A stretch of 64,000 nucleotides of DNA from Paramyrothecium sp. XJ0827 (GCA_020881915.1 JAJFPB010000001.1:248001-312000), one strand, 5' to 3'. Positions 33,916 through 44,853 are shown, counted from the first letter of the stretch. Program-made: numbers and translations. Notes: generated by a model from the sequence alone, not told the origin.

Positions 33916-35670
33916 GGCATCTAATAAGCTGGGCAGTGAAGCGTAGCACTTTCACTAAGAATCAAGAGATTCAGCTTCATTTATAGTTGTAGTGTTCAGG
34001 AACGTGTTCAAACTCCCAACTCGCTATTCTGCACTGCGGCCCGGATGCCCCGGGATTATAGCCAAAATTGAATAATATTTTCTCCTTTGTCCCATGACAA
34101 AATAATAGCGCGTCGGGGGTCAGGATGGGTTCCTGGCCAACAAGTCTCACGCGCCCTAGTTGATTTCGTGAGCTAGATATGTAGTTGAGAGGCGTAGCAT
34201 GTGTGGCGCTCGCTTCCGCGACACGGGCGAAATTACACCACTCCTCTCCTTTGAGGCCCGAGGCAACTAGATTCACTACACGATGGGAGCCAGAAAATGG
34301 AATGCAATAGTTTCGATACATGGAATCAGGTGGAGACGATAGTCTTGCGAACTCGTGATGAAGCCTGAATGTCAACAGCAGATGCAACCCTTTTGAAGAA
34401 TTGCTCGATCTGAGGTGCATTTCGCTGATGTTTTATTCACCGAGGTGTCAACAGACTCGGTTTAGCGCAACGGCAACGGCCTGGCCAACCAGAACCGATT
34501 TTGCAAGGTTAAGCATAACTTTTCCCATGTAGATTATCAGCGTGCGTCTCACCGCTCCAGAGTCGTGCCTGCGCTGTGAAGCCTCGTGGGATTCAATTCC
34601 CTCCCATGAGCAACACACCCTCTGCCACTGACAGGGGCATTTTGTTAACTAAATGGATCAGCATCGGGCCTTCGGTCCGCGAACTACACACTACGGCCGT
34701 GAGCGTTCATGAAGAGGTGCTGACTAAGGCTTCTAAATCATTCCGAACTTGTCTCATTTTACGCCTTAAACACACGAAAGATGCTGTAGCTTTGTAGCTC
34801 GTAGTTGTGTGGACCAAAGGTGGTGCCTACCCTACAGTTGCGCCGCGAGTTTTAGCGGGTGACATATCTTGGCCAGGTCCATTATCAATTGGCCAGCTGA
34901 AGGACTGCACAAATGGCAATGGATTCAGATGAAAATTGGCCGTATGTGAGTGGAACATGTACGTGTATAGCGTCGGAAGTCGTAAAGTGCCGCAGTCGGA
35001 GAACTTCAGCGCTGAATTGGAACGATGTGCAGGGCGCGAAGGAGGGGGAAATGGTCACTGGTACCTCTTCAACGCACAGAATGACACAATGGTGAGCCTG
35101 TGTCTGTTTTGAGGGGTTCTTGTTATCATTTCTCAAGGTCGTCATCTCCGCTTAATAGACCACATACACTCATCGTGAGCTTGAATGGTGGTTCGGCACG
35201 GTTTGCGATTATTGGAGTTCCTCCTGCCCACCCAACTCAAACGCACCCTCTAGCTAATTAAGAAGTCTGAGATTGTCATGGTATATCGAGTAGGTTGAAG
35301 GGTTGCCAGTTCATTATTGCAAGCAGTTGTGTTATTATCGATGACTTTTATTTCAGGATTCACCACCTTGGCCCGTTGTTCCCCAAGAACTCTTGCGCTG
35401 GCCTTGGCTGTAACACCCATTTTCACCATTGTTTTTGCTGCTTATTATTATGAGTCGAGCCAGCGTTGACAGCTTCATTGTAAGCGCTAGTCTCTAGATG
35501 GCAGGACCTTACAGGAAAAAGCACCAAACCCAAGCGGAATATCATTCTTCCTTTCAAGCCGATGATTTGGATCAATCAGTTAGTCGCTGGCGCTTGGAAT
35601 TACGCAATTGCTGATGGGCACAACTGACCATTACCTGCTTCCCAAGTATCGACTCAGACTCCCCCAATAC
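33916..35670. other. intergenic, no gene seen
   Basis: About 1.75 kb with short open frames only (for example 33977-34420 on minus). None is recognised. Confidence 0.4.
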
Positions 35671-35859
35671 ATGTCTTTCGTAACATTGGACGCTGGGCAA
35701 TCATTGCAGAACAATATGCCAAACAAGGACGAGCTTTGTAGGTCCTGCTCGAAAATTGACCTCTTTTCATTGTTCACTGGTCCCAGGTATTTCCCAGGGG
35801 ATGGATCCGGATGCCGCGTGCAAGTCGATGTTGGCACACTCCACCTCTTTGCAGGTTGA
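35671..35859 (+). pseudogene. out-of-frame N-terminal segment of the HET gene
   Basis: An ATG at 35671 opens 63 codons including ELCRSCSKIDLFSLFTGPRY and FPGDGSGCRVQVDVGTLH, a segment that typically stands at the N-terminus of this class of HET proteins. It ends with TGA just after it overlaps the next frame, which goes on LCRLIKHDIYGHAG. The two pieces belong together in related proteins, so a small deletion near 35840-35850 has probably put them out of frame. Confidence 0.5.
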
Positions 35860-37952
35860 TCAAACATGATATATATGGCCATGCAGGGTCGTTTGCCCCA
35901 GATGATCATGGGTTCGATTGTGATCCGAGTAGAGTCCGGTGTCAGCTGCGGCCAATTCGCACCGATTGCTTCGAGGATTCCAGGTATCTGAATCGCGAGA
36001 CACAAAACATGCTAGCCACTAAACTCGACGTAATCCTGTCAGCTGCGCCGGGTCCTTCTGAAGAGGAGGCTGCCAACATAAAGAAACGTCGAAAAGGCTA
36101 TGGGCTGCAACTACTATCACCCGACTCAGTAGACCCAAGTCGACCACTCTTGAATGGATTTCCTGCCTCCAACCTTCGGAACAGTCTCACGCTGTTATCA
36201 AAATGGATGGAAACTTGTGATCAGCACCACGGGGACACGTGCAGTCTACAACATGCAGAACCTTCACCTGACTGCACTCAGCTACGTGTCATTGATGTTA
36301 GCAATCGAAAACTCATGGACTGCAACATAACCGCCCGGTATGCTGCCCTCAGTTATGTTTGGGGCCAGCGGGAAAATGAGCAAATGCAAAATGATAAGAA
36401 AGAAAGAATGGGCCTTCCTCAGGAACAACCCACTTATTTGCCTTCTGCTACCCCAAAGGTCATTGAAGACGCTCTTCTTGTCTGCAAAACACTGTCAATA
36501 CCCTACCTCTGGGTAGACTTGTATTGTGTGCATCAGGAAGACCCAAAGGTCAAGTCGGCTGAAATCAGAGCAATGGCCTCTATATACCGTCGTTCATACA
36601 TCACTCTCGTTGCAGGCTTGCCTGAGGAAGAGAAATGTTCTTGGGCCGGCCAGGGCCTGTTGAGCATGTCAATGGCAGGAGACCAGACCTCGCTACAAAG
36701 AGTAGAGACGATCAATGGACGAGAATACATCTCGGCAATGAAACCAATTCGACAAGAGATTCAATCCTCGGCCTGGTGCAGGAGGGAGTGGACGTTTCAA
36801 GAAGGCCAGATGGCTCGAAGAATAGCCTTCTTCGGGTCGTATGACGTCTCATTTATGTGCGGTGCTGGGCATTGGAGAGAGAGCCTGCACTCAGGTCCAT
36901 ACGGCCATGAAGCAGACCTTCCCAGTCTGGATTTGAGCTCCGAGGGCTTTTACGCCCTCTCTTCCCTTCGCTGGCTCCGGGACGGGAATTGGGATTTCAG
37001 TGATTACCAGGATATCGTCCTCGCCTATTCTCAGCGGACCTTGTCCTTTGAGTCTGATCGACTTGATGCCATCTCAGGGTGCCTCAAGATTCTAGCCCAG
37101 GCAAAGCGAATCAATTTCATTTGCGGTCTACCTTCTGCGGATTTCCACTACGCACTCCTTTGGTATGGTGAGAGCGACCGTCCTCGCAAGGGCTTCCCAA
37201 GCTGGTCGTGGGCTGGCTGGCATGCTCAGAATCAGTCGTATTTAGTCTGCCCTCGGGGCTCTATTCCTGTGAGCCTGAGTCAGAGAGCGAATGGTGAGTA
37301 CGCACACGACGAACCGACCGCTGTCGATATTCAACTACAAGGTCTCCTACTCCGTTCCGGTTTGGAGCATCCTCACTTGTTCAACAGATGTTCTCAGCGG
37401 CTAGCATCACTGATAGTGTCGGAATCCGACAGAGTGTTGACTGTCAAATCTGGGGTCGCAAGGTTCTTCATCGACATCACTGCTGAGGATAAAAATCCCT
37501 CAGAACCCCGGTCAGAAGAGAATTGGGAAGATGGACAAATTCCTCCTGGTTTTGATACGACATATGGTAGTTTCAGCGAGCTATGGCACCCAGATATGGA
37601 ATATCGTAAGCCTTACGGTCGGTTCCGTTTACGAGATGCGTTCGGAAATGTGTACAAGCAGCACCTCCGCTGGTATGACCATTTGCCCACATTCTTTTGT
37701 GGCTTGCCGGATACTATGCGAGGTTCCACGTTGTCCTGGCTCCTAAAAGACGGGATTGAGTTGATACGTATTGTTGATGTGAAGCTTCTACAAGGCTCTG
37801 CACATCTCAAACCATTTCATCATATGCTCTGTATGGGAATTAACAAACATGAACATGTTCCTGGATACAAGCAGAGGATGGGCATTTTTTGCATCCCGAA
37901 GGATGCATGGGAGAAGACAGGTCCAAGAGATATGGAAGTCAAATTCAAATAG
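35811..37952 (+). CDS. HET-domain protein
   Basis: Single exon of 713 aa starting at the ATG at 35811. The HET domain (PF06985) is clear: RYAALSYVWGQ, IEDALLVCKTLSIPYLWVDL with YCVHQ, then EIRAMASIYRRSYITLVAG. Downstream are the usual SSAWCRREWTFQEGQMARR and FPSWSWAGWHAQ. HET proteins trigger vegetative incompatibility and regulated cell death. The modelled start is probably not ancestral: a Cys-rich leader in another frame lies just upstream (35671-35859). The present product still contains the whole HET domain and could be functional. An ankyrin, NACHT or other sensor domain is absent. Confidence 0.85.
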   Translation: MPRASRCWHTPPLCRLIKHDIYGHAGSFAPDDHGFDCDPSRVRCQLRPIRTDCFEDSRYLNRETQNMLATKLDVILSAAPGPSEEEAANIKKRRKGYGLQLLSPDSVDPSRPLLNGFPASNLRNSLTLLSKWMETCDQHHGDTCSLQHAEPSPDCTQLRVIDVSNRKLMDCNITARYAALSYVWGQRENEQMQNDKKERMGLPQEQPTYLPSATPKVIEDALLVCKTLSIPYLWVDLYCVHQEDPKVKSAEIRAMASIYRRSYITLVAGLPEEEKCSWAGQGLLSMSMAGDQTSLQRVETINGREYISAMKPIRQEIQSSAWCRREWTFQEGQMARRIAFFGSYDVSFMCGAGHWRESLHSGPYGHEADLPSLDLSSEGFYALSSLRWLRDGNWDFSDYQDIVLAYSQRTLSFESDRLDAISGCLKILAQAKRINFICGLPSADFHYALLWYGESDRPRKGFPSWSWAGWHAQNQSYLVCPRGSIPVSLSQRANGEYAHDEPTAVDIQLQGLLLRSGLEHPHLFNRCSQRLASLIVSESDRVLTVKSGVARFFIDITAEDKNPSEPRSEENWEDGQIPPGFDTTYGSFSELWHPDMEYRKPYGRFRLRDAFGNVYKQHLRWYDHLPTFFCGLPDTMRGSTLSWLLKDGIELIRIVDVKLLQGSAHLKPFHHMLCMGINKHEHVPGYKQRMGIFCIPKDAWEKTGPRDMEVKFK

Positions 37953-39120
37953 TTTGCAGTTCAAGTTGAGTCAACCTCACCGTAAAATATGAGCCTCGGT
38001 CAATGTCTATTGTTCAAAAATGCGTCCAGAAAGATAACTCAATTCGTCATGCTAGCCTGAACAAGGCGCAACTTAGCGAGCAGCTGAACCCGATTTCCTA
38101 CTTCTTTTGCCATGGTAATCTGCGGCATAAAGGGAGGTATCGTCACTCATCCATGGAAATCCACCAAATAAACGATGTGTCTTCTTTCTTCGGATGATTA
38201 AAGCCAAGGACACCCGGTAATGGCTTGTTTGGTGTTTCAAAGCTACCCAGGACAATCTAGTGTTGCGATTACCACCCTTGCTAGTCTTTTCCTCAGGTCT
38301 CCGATCGAAAGAATTGGAAGTAAGACTGAACCCACTCCATCTGAAGTGGTGAGGTTGGCTCTGCACTGATGATTGCTGATCTTTATACAGATCATTAGCC
38401 CCTTTCCTGTAGTGAATTGGATTTGAGTGCTTGTAGATGGTGCCCCAAGAGAATTCTGCAAAACAGATTCTTTCATATGTAAGTACGGCCTTATCCAATT
38501 CACGGCTGAGATCATAACACTGGTACACGCTTGTGAGTGAAGTATTTCCGTCCATCCTGGTACACTGTCTTAGAGCCAACAACAAAAGCTCGTGAAGATG
38601 TCCATGCTCCAGTGCCGCGGCCACGAGTGGTGGATGACCGCATTGGCTTTTTGTTGCTGTCGTATATACTGGTTGTAATTGTCCACGTAGTCCCATCCAC
38701 CATTCCTATCAGAATACGGGCCATGACCCAACAGGAGAGGTTGAAGTCAAATCAACTGCAGAATGAGCTTGGAACCGATTCGCTGGACTATCACACTGGA
38801 TGTGGAAGTGACCCAATCAACAATCAACCCTGCCGGTCATTTTGTGGGTCATTCAGATTGGGACGCAATTGCGCTTGTGTTTGATGGGTCAGGACTGAAA
38901 CTGCGGCCTAACCGGAATTGGCAGGAGTCACGTTACCCAACCATCCCTCCTAGGCAACATCATTAACTCCCACCCAGAATGCTGCACTCTACTCTATTTT
39001 ACGTACTCTATTCTATCCTACCCGCCTCATACTTGCTCAACTCCGCCCTTAGGCTTTTGGCTCCCAAATAACAAGTACTGAGGTTTGATTCTGACCAAGA
39101 CATTCGTGCAAACAACAAAC
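37953..39120. other. intergenic, no gene supported
   Basis: About 1.2 kb. A 207-codon minus-strand frame at 38073-38696 is open but not recognised. A second frame overlaps it (38512-38724, reading GGMVDGTTWTITTSIYDSN-like). Neither is supported enough to call a gene. Confidence 0.35.
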
Positions 39121-40173
39121 ATGCGGTTTGTGCAACCCCACCTGATTCATCGCCCACCTGAGGATTCTCCGCTAATGATGCCTCGATCCACTGCATCGGT
39201 TGATAGCACAGTCCCAGTATTGCCAACCTACGCGGTGGGTGATGTATTGCCTCTACAGACTCCTGGCGGCGGCAATATCAAAGTTACCGTCATACGCATG
39301 ATCTCGATATCTATTTCGCCAGTCTTGGTGGTGCAACTTCACGAGCCGCAATGCTATGAAAAGGCCATCCTCAAACTCTATGATCGACGCACAGGGGGGT
39401 TACGGATGAGAGCTCCATACACTCAACAGGCCGAAGCTGCCTGGCAAGATTGTGTACGCTCTGGCTTAGCTAAGGAGCTAATTGAGGGTTTCCATTACGA
39501 AGACGAAATGAGAATAGCACGACGGCTCAGCACTGCGAACGAGTGTGATGAAGAAGAAAACAGCAGCGACGATGAAGAAGATGACTTGGACGAAGCGCAA
39601 AGGAGGGAGGCTTCCATCTATGACACCCTTCAGATAGCCTATACAACGGAAGTTAGAGCCTATTCAGAGCTCAAACACCTTCAGGGCCATTGTATTCCTC
39701 AACTTATCACAGTGGTACTGGATACCTCTCCCAAAAGACCGGAAGATCTTCCGGCAGTTTACTTCCAAGTTCCGGGCATCCTGATTGAATACATCGAAGG
39801 CTTTACTCTTGCAACATTGACTACAGATGTTCCAGATAAACCGCGTGAATGGGAAGAAATTATCAAACGAGCTATGGCCGTTGCTGAAGAGATTAATAAC
39901 GCAGGGGTCGTCCACGAAGATTGTCAGCCTAGGAATGTCCTTGTGAAAACATCTGGACCAAACAAATATCAAGCATATTTCATCGACTTCGGCCAGTGCT
40001 CTTTCAAAGCTGAATTTAAGGATACAGAAGATGACATGGATCCTGATGGATTTCTTTATCACCGCCTGTCAAGAGATAATAGGGGTGCTATTGCACTACT
40101 CATGATGAAACGGATTGAGCAAACCACCCCGTACCGGATTAATAGCATCGATGGAATTGTACCATACATGTAG
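39121..40173 (+). CDS. protein kinase-like fold protein
   Basis: Intronless, 350 aa from the ATG at 39121. The C-terminal half has kinase-fold marks: a possible glycine-rich loop LQTPGGGNIKVTVIR, a Lys in YEKAILKLYD, TTEVRAYSELKHLQGHCIP (helix C/Glu region), a hinge-like ILIEYIEGFTLATLT, the catalytic loop VVHEDCQPRNVLVK (H-x-D-x4-N, with Glu after His) and FIDFGQCSF (DFG). An acidic patch (EEENSSDDEEDDLDE) is inserted between lobes. Such atypical fungal kinases resemble small-molecule or RIO-like kinases. No activation-loop APE motif is visible. The substrate is unknown. It lies 1.2 kb from a HET gene, a common setting for these families. Confidence 0.75.
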   Translation: MRFVQPHLIHRPPEDSPLMMPRSTASVDSTVPVLPTYAVGDVLPLQTPGGGNIKVTVIRMISISISPVLVVQLHEPQCYEKAILKLYDRRTGGLRMRAPYTQQAEAAWQDCVRSGLAKELIEGFHYEDEMRIARRLSTANECDEEENSSDDEEDDLDEAQRREASIYDTLQIAYTTEVRAYSELKHLQGHCIPQLITVVLDTSPKRPEDLPAVYFQVPGILIEYIEGFTLATLTTDVPDKPREWEEIIKRAMAVAEEINNAGVVHEDCQPRNVLVKTSGPNKYQAYFIDFGQCSFKAEFKDTEDDMDPDGFLYHRLSRDNRGAIALLMMKRIEQTTPYRINSIDGIVPYM

Positions 40174-40859
40174 CTTATTGTCCCTGAAAGCTTCATAAGG
40201 AACCCTTTCGGATTAGATAGGAAGTTATTGAATGTGTACTCATTCGATCATATGCAAGAAGGCGCTGGTCTGCTTTTGAATGGCGCTAGGTCCAGGAACC
40301 GGCTCCTTGTTCCACGACTTGCCTTGACCTAGCAGGGGGCTGGCTCAGTTTTCTCTTGAGGTCTTTGCTTTCAAGATCATCTCTTCAAGATGCCAACTGC
40401 TGCTATCTTATGCTCGTCTAGAAGATGAGGAATATTTTGCCCGTCCAAATATTCACCCTCCGTCATCATGAATGGATGGTTGACGGAAGTGAATACGCTG
40501 GTGAATGATCGCCGCCGTCCGACGTTCTTTCCAAGATCGGTTGATCTTATTTCGCCATCCAGAAAATTCACATTAGTTGGTCCACGACAGCGTGACTATG
40601 CCATTCTCGCGATATTCTGTCAATGTCATGTGATGAGGAGGGCTCAAGGTAGCCTAGTGCTAGTTGGGAAGTCAAATTGGTAACAGGCTTGCGCCCAGAC
40701 TGGATTGAATGTTCTTGTCACTCGCATAGGTTTCGCGTTGGCCGCGTAGAGAAAAGGACATGGGAAATCGGCATTGACTCTCCTCTTTTCGACAGATTCT
40801 TACTTGCGAGGTCCTCCATGGCTTCTCCAAACCGCTAGACTGCTTTAGCCAGCTTAGCT
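40174..40859. other. intergenic, no gene seen
   Basis: No coding sequence recognised on either strand. Confidence 0.4.
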
Positions 40860-41120
40860 TTGACTATATTTAGATTGGGGTTACAATATATAATGAGTAC
40901 TACTACTCCTACCTAATTGCTAGATAGTACAGCATACCTAAACTAATAGTTAAATTAATTTAGAATAAACTAATTAAGTACACTTAGTCTAAATTATCTT
41001 CATTCTAATTATATTCTAACGTAGCGTAGACCGCGGAAACCAATTTCCTACGTAGGTTAAAATATTACACGGCTACTACTGCAGCTTCTTATCATTACCA
41101 CCGATGCAGCTACCTTGCTC
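40860..41120. repeat. AT-rich RIP-like tract ending in a mutated copy of the viperin 3' locus
   Basis: About 40860-41010 is strongly AT-rich with many TA steps. From about 40978 to 41120 it aligns by eye, almost without gaps, with 57066-57208. Shared stretches include GCGTAGAC, ATCATTACCACCG and ACTGCAG. In the first 41 aligned bases I count 15 differences. Eleven are C-to-T or G-to-A with the A/T base in this copy, the RIP direction. On the minus strand it reads QGSCIGGNDKKLQ followed by a TAG where viperin has its terminal Trp (TGG). It is a decayed duplicate, not a gene. Confidence 0.75.
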
Positions 41121-42554
41121 GCCCATGTTCGTCGAGACTTCTGATATGCCTATTATTAGATCACTGCGAGTTTTATGAACCTGTCGATGAAAATCCAGAA
41201 GCGCTCACAACTTCGGCGAGGTCATTAACTAACGGGTGTTCAAGTACCATGGATAATGCTGCATACTCGGCGAGGTGAATGATAGGTCTGAGAATGTGCT
41301 CAAAGCGATTGAATATGGCAACAATGAATCTCGCCCTAGCTATTTTCACAGTAGCTCATGTCTTAAGCTCTCGGCCTTCTCAGTATGTACCCGCCAAGAA
41401 CCTCGGTACCAGACACAATTGACTGGTCCGAAAAGCATGATGTGTTGATCAGGGGCGATGACTTTCGTCTTCGGTCGAACGAAGGTAACCTCTACCCCAA
41501 ATGCTTTTCCTTCTCCACAATGCCATGAACCTCACTCTTATTCCTGCATACAGCTATTCACGGAAATACCGGCTAAGAATACATGTGAAAAGGCAATTCA
41601 GTATTCGAGCTTACGTAGCATACGACTCTTGCCAACTCTTGAAGATACAATTCCACTACAAGAAAATCTTAATATTTAATGTAGCGGGCGATATAGCAGA
41701 AGTAAGCACCACCTCGGATTATAGTAAAGATACTTCTAAATTAAAAAGATGCCATGAGCCAAAGTTACAGCCGAAGTTGAAGTTCAAGGTTGTCATCGCT
41801 CTCAAACAGTGGACAGCGGGTTCTCAATGGTTTCACTCCTGGAGTGTTTCCACAATCCATGGGACACTGGCTTTCGATATTGCTATGATCGTGCAGTCGG
41901 ATCCGAAACAGCAACCGTTCCTCTTTCTGGCCCAAATTTTCCGATCACTATTAAAGATATCAGCATCGGCTCGCTCAACTAAAGGTTGTGAGTATCAGGG
42001 CACCAAAGCTATAGTAGGCACTTTTAGCTGTCCTGGTTTTCCAAGTCCAATGCAATGCCAGGGCCTCGACATGAATCTCATCAATTGTGAGGGGGTCATC
42101 TATGTAATGCCAAAAGTGTTTTGCGCCTAGGAGGTAAATAACCCTCTCAAGATCTAGAGGGGTAGCTTGATGATAGAGGAATGGCATTCACAAATCCATC
42201 AAAAGACATTAACACCAAAATCATCTCGGCTTGGCCATCTTGGTTAGCTCTGCGACGATGCAGCAGGATTATTGTCCCTGTAAGAAAACCCCAAACCAGA
42301 CACTCTCACGACTATCTGCTTAGGTAAGGCATTGCCCCTTTTGCTCAGGGTACATTCAGGAGTGCTCTGACTCCATTCAGTACTAGCCCAGCTCTACTCA
42401 CCTGACCTTGGCGTTTTGCTGACGCTTACACATGCACCGCGCACGCATTGCGAGTAAGGCCCGAATGAGATCCTCTATCAGGAATGCAAAGTTGGAAATC
42501 TTTATTTGTACTGCCCTTGTAACGCTCATTCACAACTCATTGTCTTTGTCTTCC
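41121..42554. other. intergenic, open frames not recognised
   Basis: About 1.4 kb. A 209-codon plus-strand frame (41501-42130) and a 70-codon minus-strand frame (41975-42187, reading LDLERVIYLLGAKHFWHYID) overlap. Neither matches a family I know. The minus one has the more protein-like composition and may be a gene relic. Confidence 0.35.
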
Positions 42555-42995
42555 TTAATCCACGCAATGGAATTTCTCAAAGTTCATACCTTGCGGCCTC
42601 TGGAGGCATCCTCCATTAAAGTAAACAGGGCGCCAATCGTTCGCCGCCCAAACATAGCAAGTTCTGCCAGCCAATGTCCTGACCGCATTGGCTGTGAATC
42701 CAGGGTTTGGTCCGTCGCATCGAAATGGCCCTTGACGTCCGCCGTCGAAATAATAACTACATTCCTTAATATATCCATTCCAAGGTGGCCCAGCGGAAGG
42801 TTTGAAATCAAAACCTCCGGTACCCTCCACAATATACTATCTTGGATTAGCTGCGAGTCAATGGTCAGAGGACTACTGATCAGTAGGACTAACGTATCGG
42901 GTAGGAGTTTCGCAGTGGCTGCCTTCATGAATTGCTACTTTCCAGGCTGTCGTAGGGCACAGCAAGAGGCCAAATGCCGCTATGGAAATCTTCAT
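42555..42995 (-). CDS. small secreted cysteine-rich protein, candidate effector
   Basis: Exons 42894-42995 and 42555-42836 give 127 aa. A signal peptide (MKISIAAFGLLLCPTTAW) is followed by a mature part with six cysteines, in the contexts SHCETP, KECSYY, FRCDGP, RTCYVW, GGCLQ and FHCVD, enough for three disulfides. The mature part is rich in Gly, aromatic residues and Asn. No known domain is recognised. Size, signal and cysteine content fit an apoplastic effector or an antimicrobial protein, but the function is unknown. The intron (GTTAGT...GATAG, 57 bp) was inferred because it removes three stops and joins the frames; its donor is slightly off consensus. The gene sits between an unrecognised region and a minisatellite. 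Confidence 0.65.
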
Positions 42996-43230
42996 GGTGA
43001 TGGTCGGTTTTAGACACCGGGGTTCGCTCCGGGTCAAGTGGGCAAGCAATATGGTTGTTAGCTCAAAAGATAAAAACTGTACGGAGGATGAGCTTTAAGA
43101 AAAGTTGTGGTGGACCTTTGAAGGGAATTATATGTTCTTAGGACCTTACCTACAATTGAAGTCGATTTCATCGCATATTGCAAAGGGAGGAGTTGGCTCG
43201 GCTTCGGCTTCTTGATTTAAAATCACTCAC

Positions 43231-43724
43231 TCCATGTGCGCTTTCTACTATGTGCGCTCTCTAATGATGTGCGCTTTCTCACGATATGCACTCTCTAATA
43301 ATATGCGCTTTCTACCATGTGCGCTTTCTAACGATATGCGCTCTCTAATAATGTACGCTTTCTAATAATATGTGCTTTTTAATAATATGTACTCTCTAAT
43401 AATGTGCGCTTTCTAATAATGTGCGCTTTTTAATGATATACGCTCTCTAATAATATATGCTTTCTAATGATGTGCGCTTTTTAACGATGTGCGCTCTCTA
43501 ATAATGTGCGCTTTCTAATGATATGCGCTTTCTAATAATGTGCGCTTTCTAATGATGTGCGCTTTCTAATAATGTGCGCTTTCTAATGATGTGCGCTTTC
43601 TCACGATATACACTCTCTAATAATATGCGCTTTCTAATGATGTGCGCTTTTTAACGATATGCGCTCTTTAATAATATGCGCTTTCTAATGATGTGCGCTT
43701 TCTACCATGTGCGCTTTCTACTAT
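43231..43724. repeat. 17-bp minisatellite, about 29 degenerate copies
   Basis: A head-to-tail array of the unit TGTGCGCTTTCTAATAA, with frequent variants such as GCGCTCTCT for GCGCTTTCT, ATGA or ACGA for ATAA, TAC or TAT for TGC, and a 16-bp form ending CTACCA. Many variants are C/T or G/A changes. It lies upstream of a gene relic on the right and downstream of the small secreted protein on the left. Confidence 0.9.
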
Positions 43725-43737
43725 ATTAAGTGTCGAA

Positions 43738-44430
43738 GACATCGGCACGAGGGCATTGCAGGTGGAAGCCGGGGACAATGTCGGGGACACCTGCGGTCGG
43801 CTGAGGCGCGCGTTCTAAGAGAATTTGGACAGGGAATGCGCAGAGTTTGCCGGCAGTAACTGGGACGGCCTTGTGGTTAAATGTGAGTGCATCCTGCCGG
43901 CCCCTCCTTTCGTCAAAAATGCTGAACTCAGAGCGCAGCATTATCTGAGCATTTGGAGTCCAACAGACTCATTCAGAGGAATCGGGCTTGCTGGCCTTCA
44001 GAGGACGAAGAGACCGACCTCACCCTCGTCGCAGCCTTCCGCCGAAACGTAAGTCGCACGTTGTCTTTTCCTTCTTCTTCTTCTTCCCAGTCTGGGGGTC
44101 TAACAGGTCCGGTGTCATAGGTCCGCCTCACATCCTCCACCCCGCCCGAGCTCGATGAGAGCGGTGTGCTCACCCGGTACGGTGTAATGCCCATCCTGAC
44201 CTTCTTCTACCCGAATGGGGACAATCTCCTGCCGAGGCCCGAGGCGTACATGACTTGCATTTAGCCTGTCCAGGACGATGCGGCTCGTGCTCCACCAGCA
44301 AGCAGCGACGACGGCCCGTCATCGGCAGGCGCTCGACTCGGCGTGGGCATGCGGGACTCCGGAATGCTGGTCCTGACGCTGTGGTTGATGGTTGCCCTCT
44401 TTGGAAGCGGATTTCGGTCGCGGCAGTGAG
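43738..44430 (+). pseudogene. relic of a secreted or anchored protein
   Basis: Reading the frame from 43739 gives TRALQVEAGDNVGDTCGRL, a stop, then CAEFAGSNWDGLVVKCEC and PAPPFVKNAELR with paired cysteines. A GTAAGT donor at about 44050 and an acceptor near 44120 join it to VRLTSSTPPELDESG, FYPNGDNLLPRPEAYMTC, a TAG, then a Ser/Ala-rich linker and a hydrophobic tail (MLVLTLWLMVALFGSGF) like a GPI or membrane anchor signal. At least two in-frame stops interrupt it and the 5' end is missing. The VEAGDNV segment faintly recalls LysM domains, but this is not firm. Confidence 0.45.
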
Positions 44431-44853
44431 GATGATAGATCTTTTCAACGAATTCAAATGAGAAATGGAAACAGGAAATTGCAAACGACCCAAGCTAGGA
44501 CAGGCCCTGTTTTTTGTAAGATATTCAGGCACGTTGAGAGGAAACTTGTACTTCTAGAACTTTACAGCGGAACGTAGACTATAGTGATCGTTTGTTCAGG
44601 AGCTTCTACACACTGCTGATAGACGGCTGATGGCATGTGTGGGAGGTCATTCAGACAGTCCCCCAAGATGTAATCCCGTTGGTGATTTCAGGAGTTGATT
44701 TGCGATTATCAGCCTGCCCATGGACAGTTGGGGTAGCTTAGGATAAAAAATTCGTTCAGACATCATCTCCTACTCATGTACAGTATTATCATAACGACTC
44801 GCCGTCGTTAGCCCTCCCCAGGCGCTCTTACCATTACTCCTTTTTGCTTTGGC
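44431..44853. other. intergenic
   Basis: No gene recognised between the relic and the 3' end of the aspartic-protease-like gene. Confidence 0.4.

Noticed and set aside
38073..38696. 207-codon minus-strand frame with an ankyrin-like GHPPLVAAALEHGHLHELL stretch
   Set aside because: A single weak match, no second repeat, and overlapping frames are open. Not enough for a gene call.
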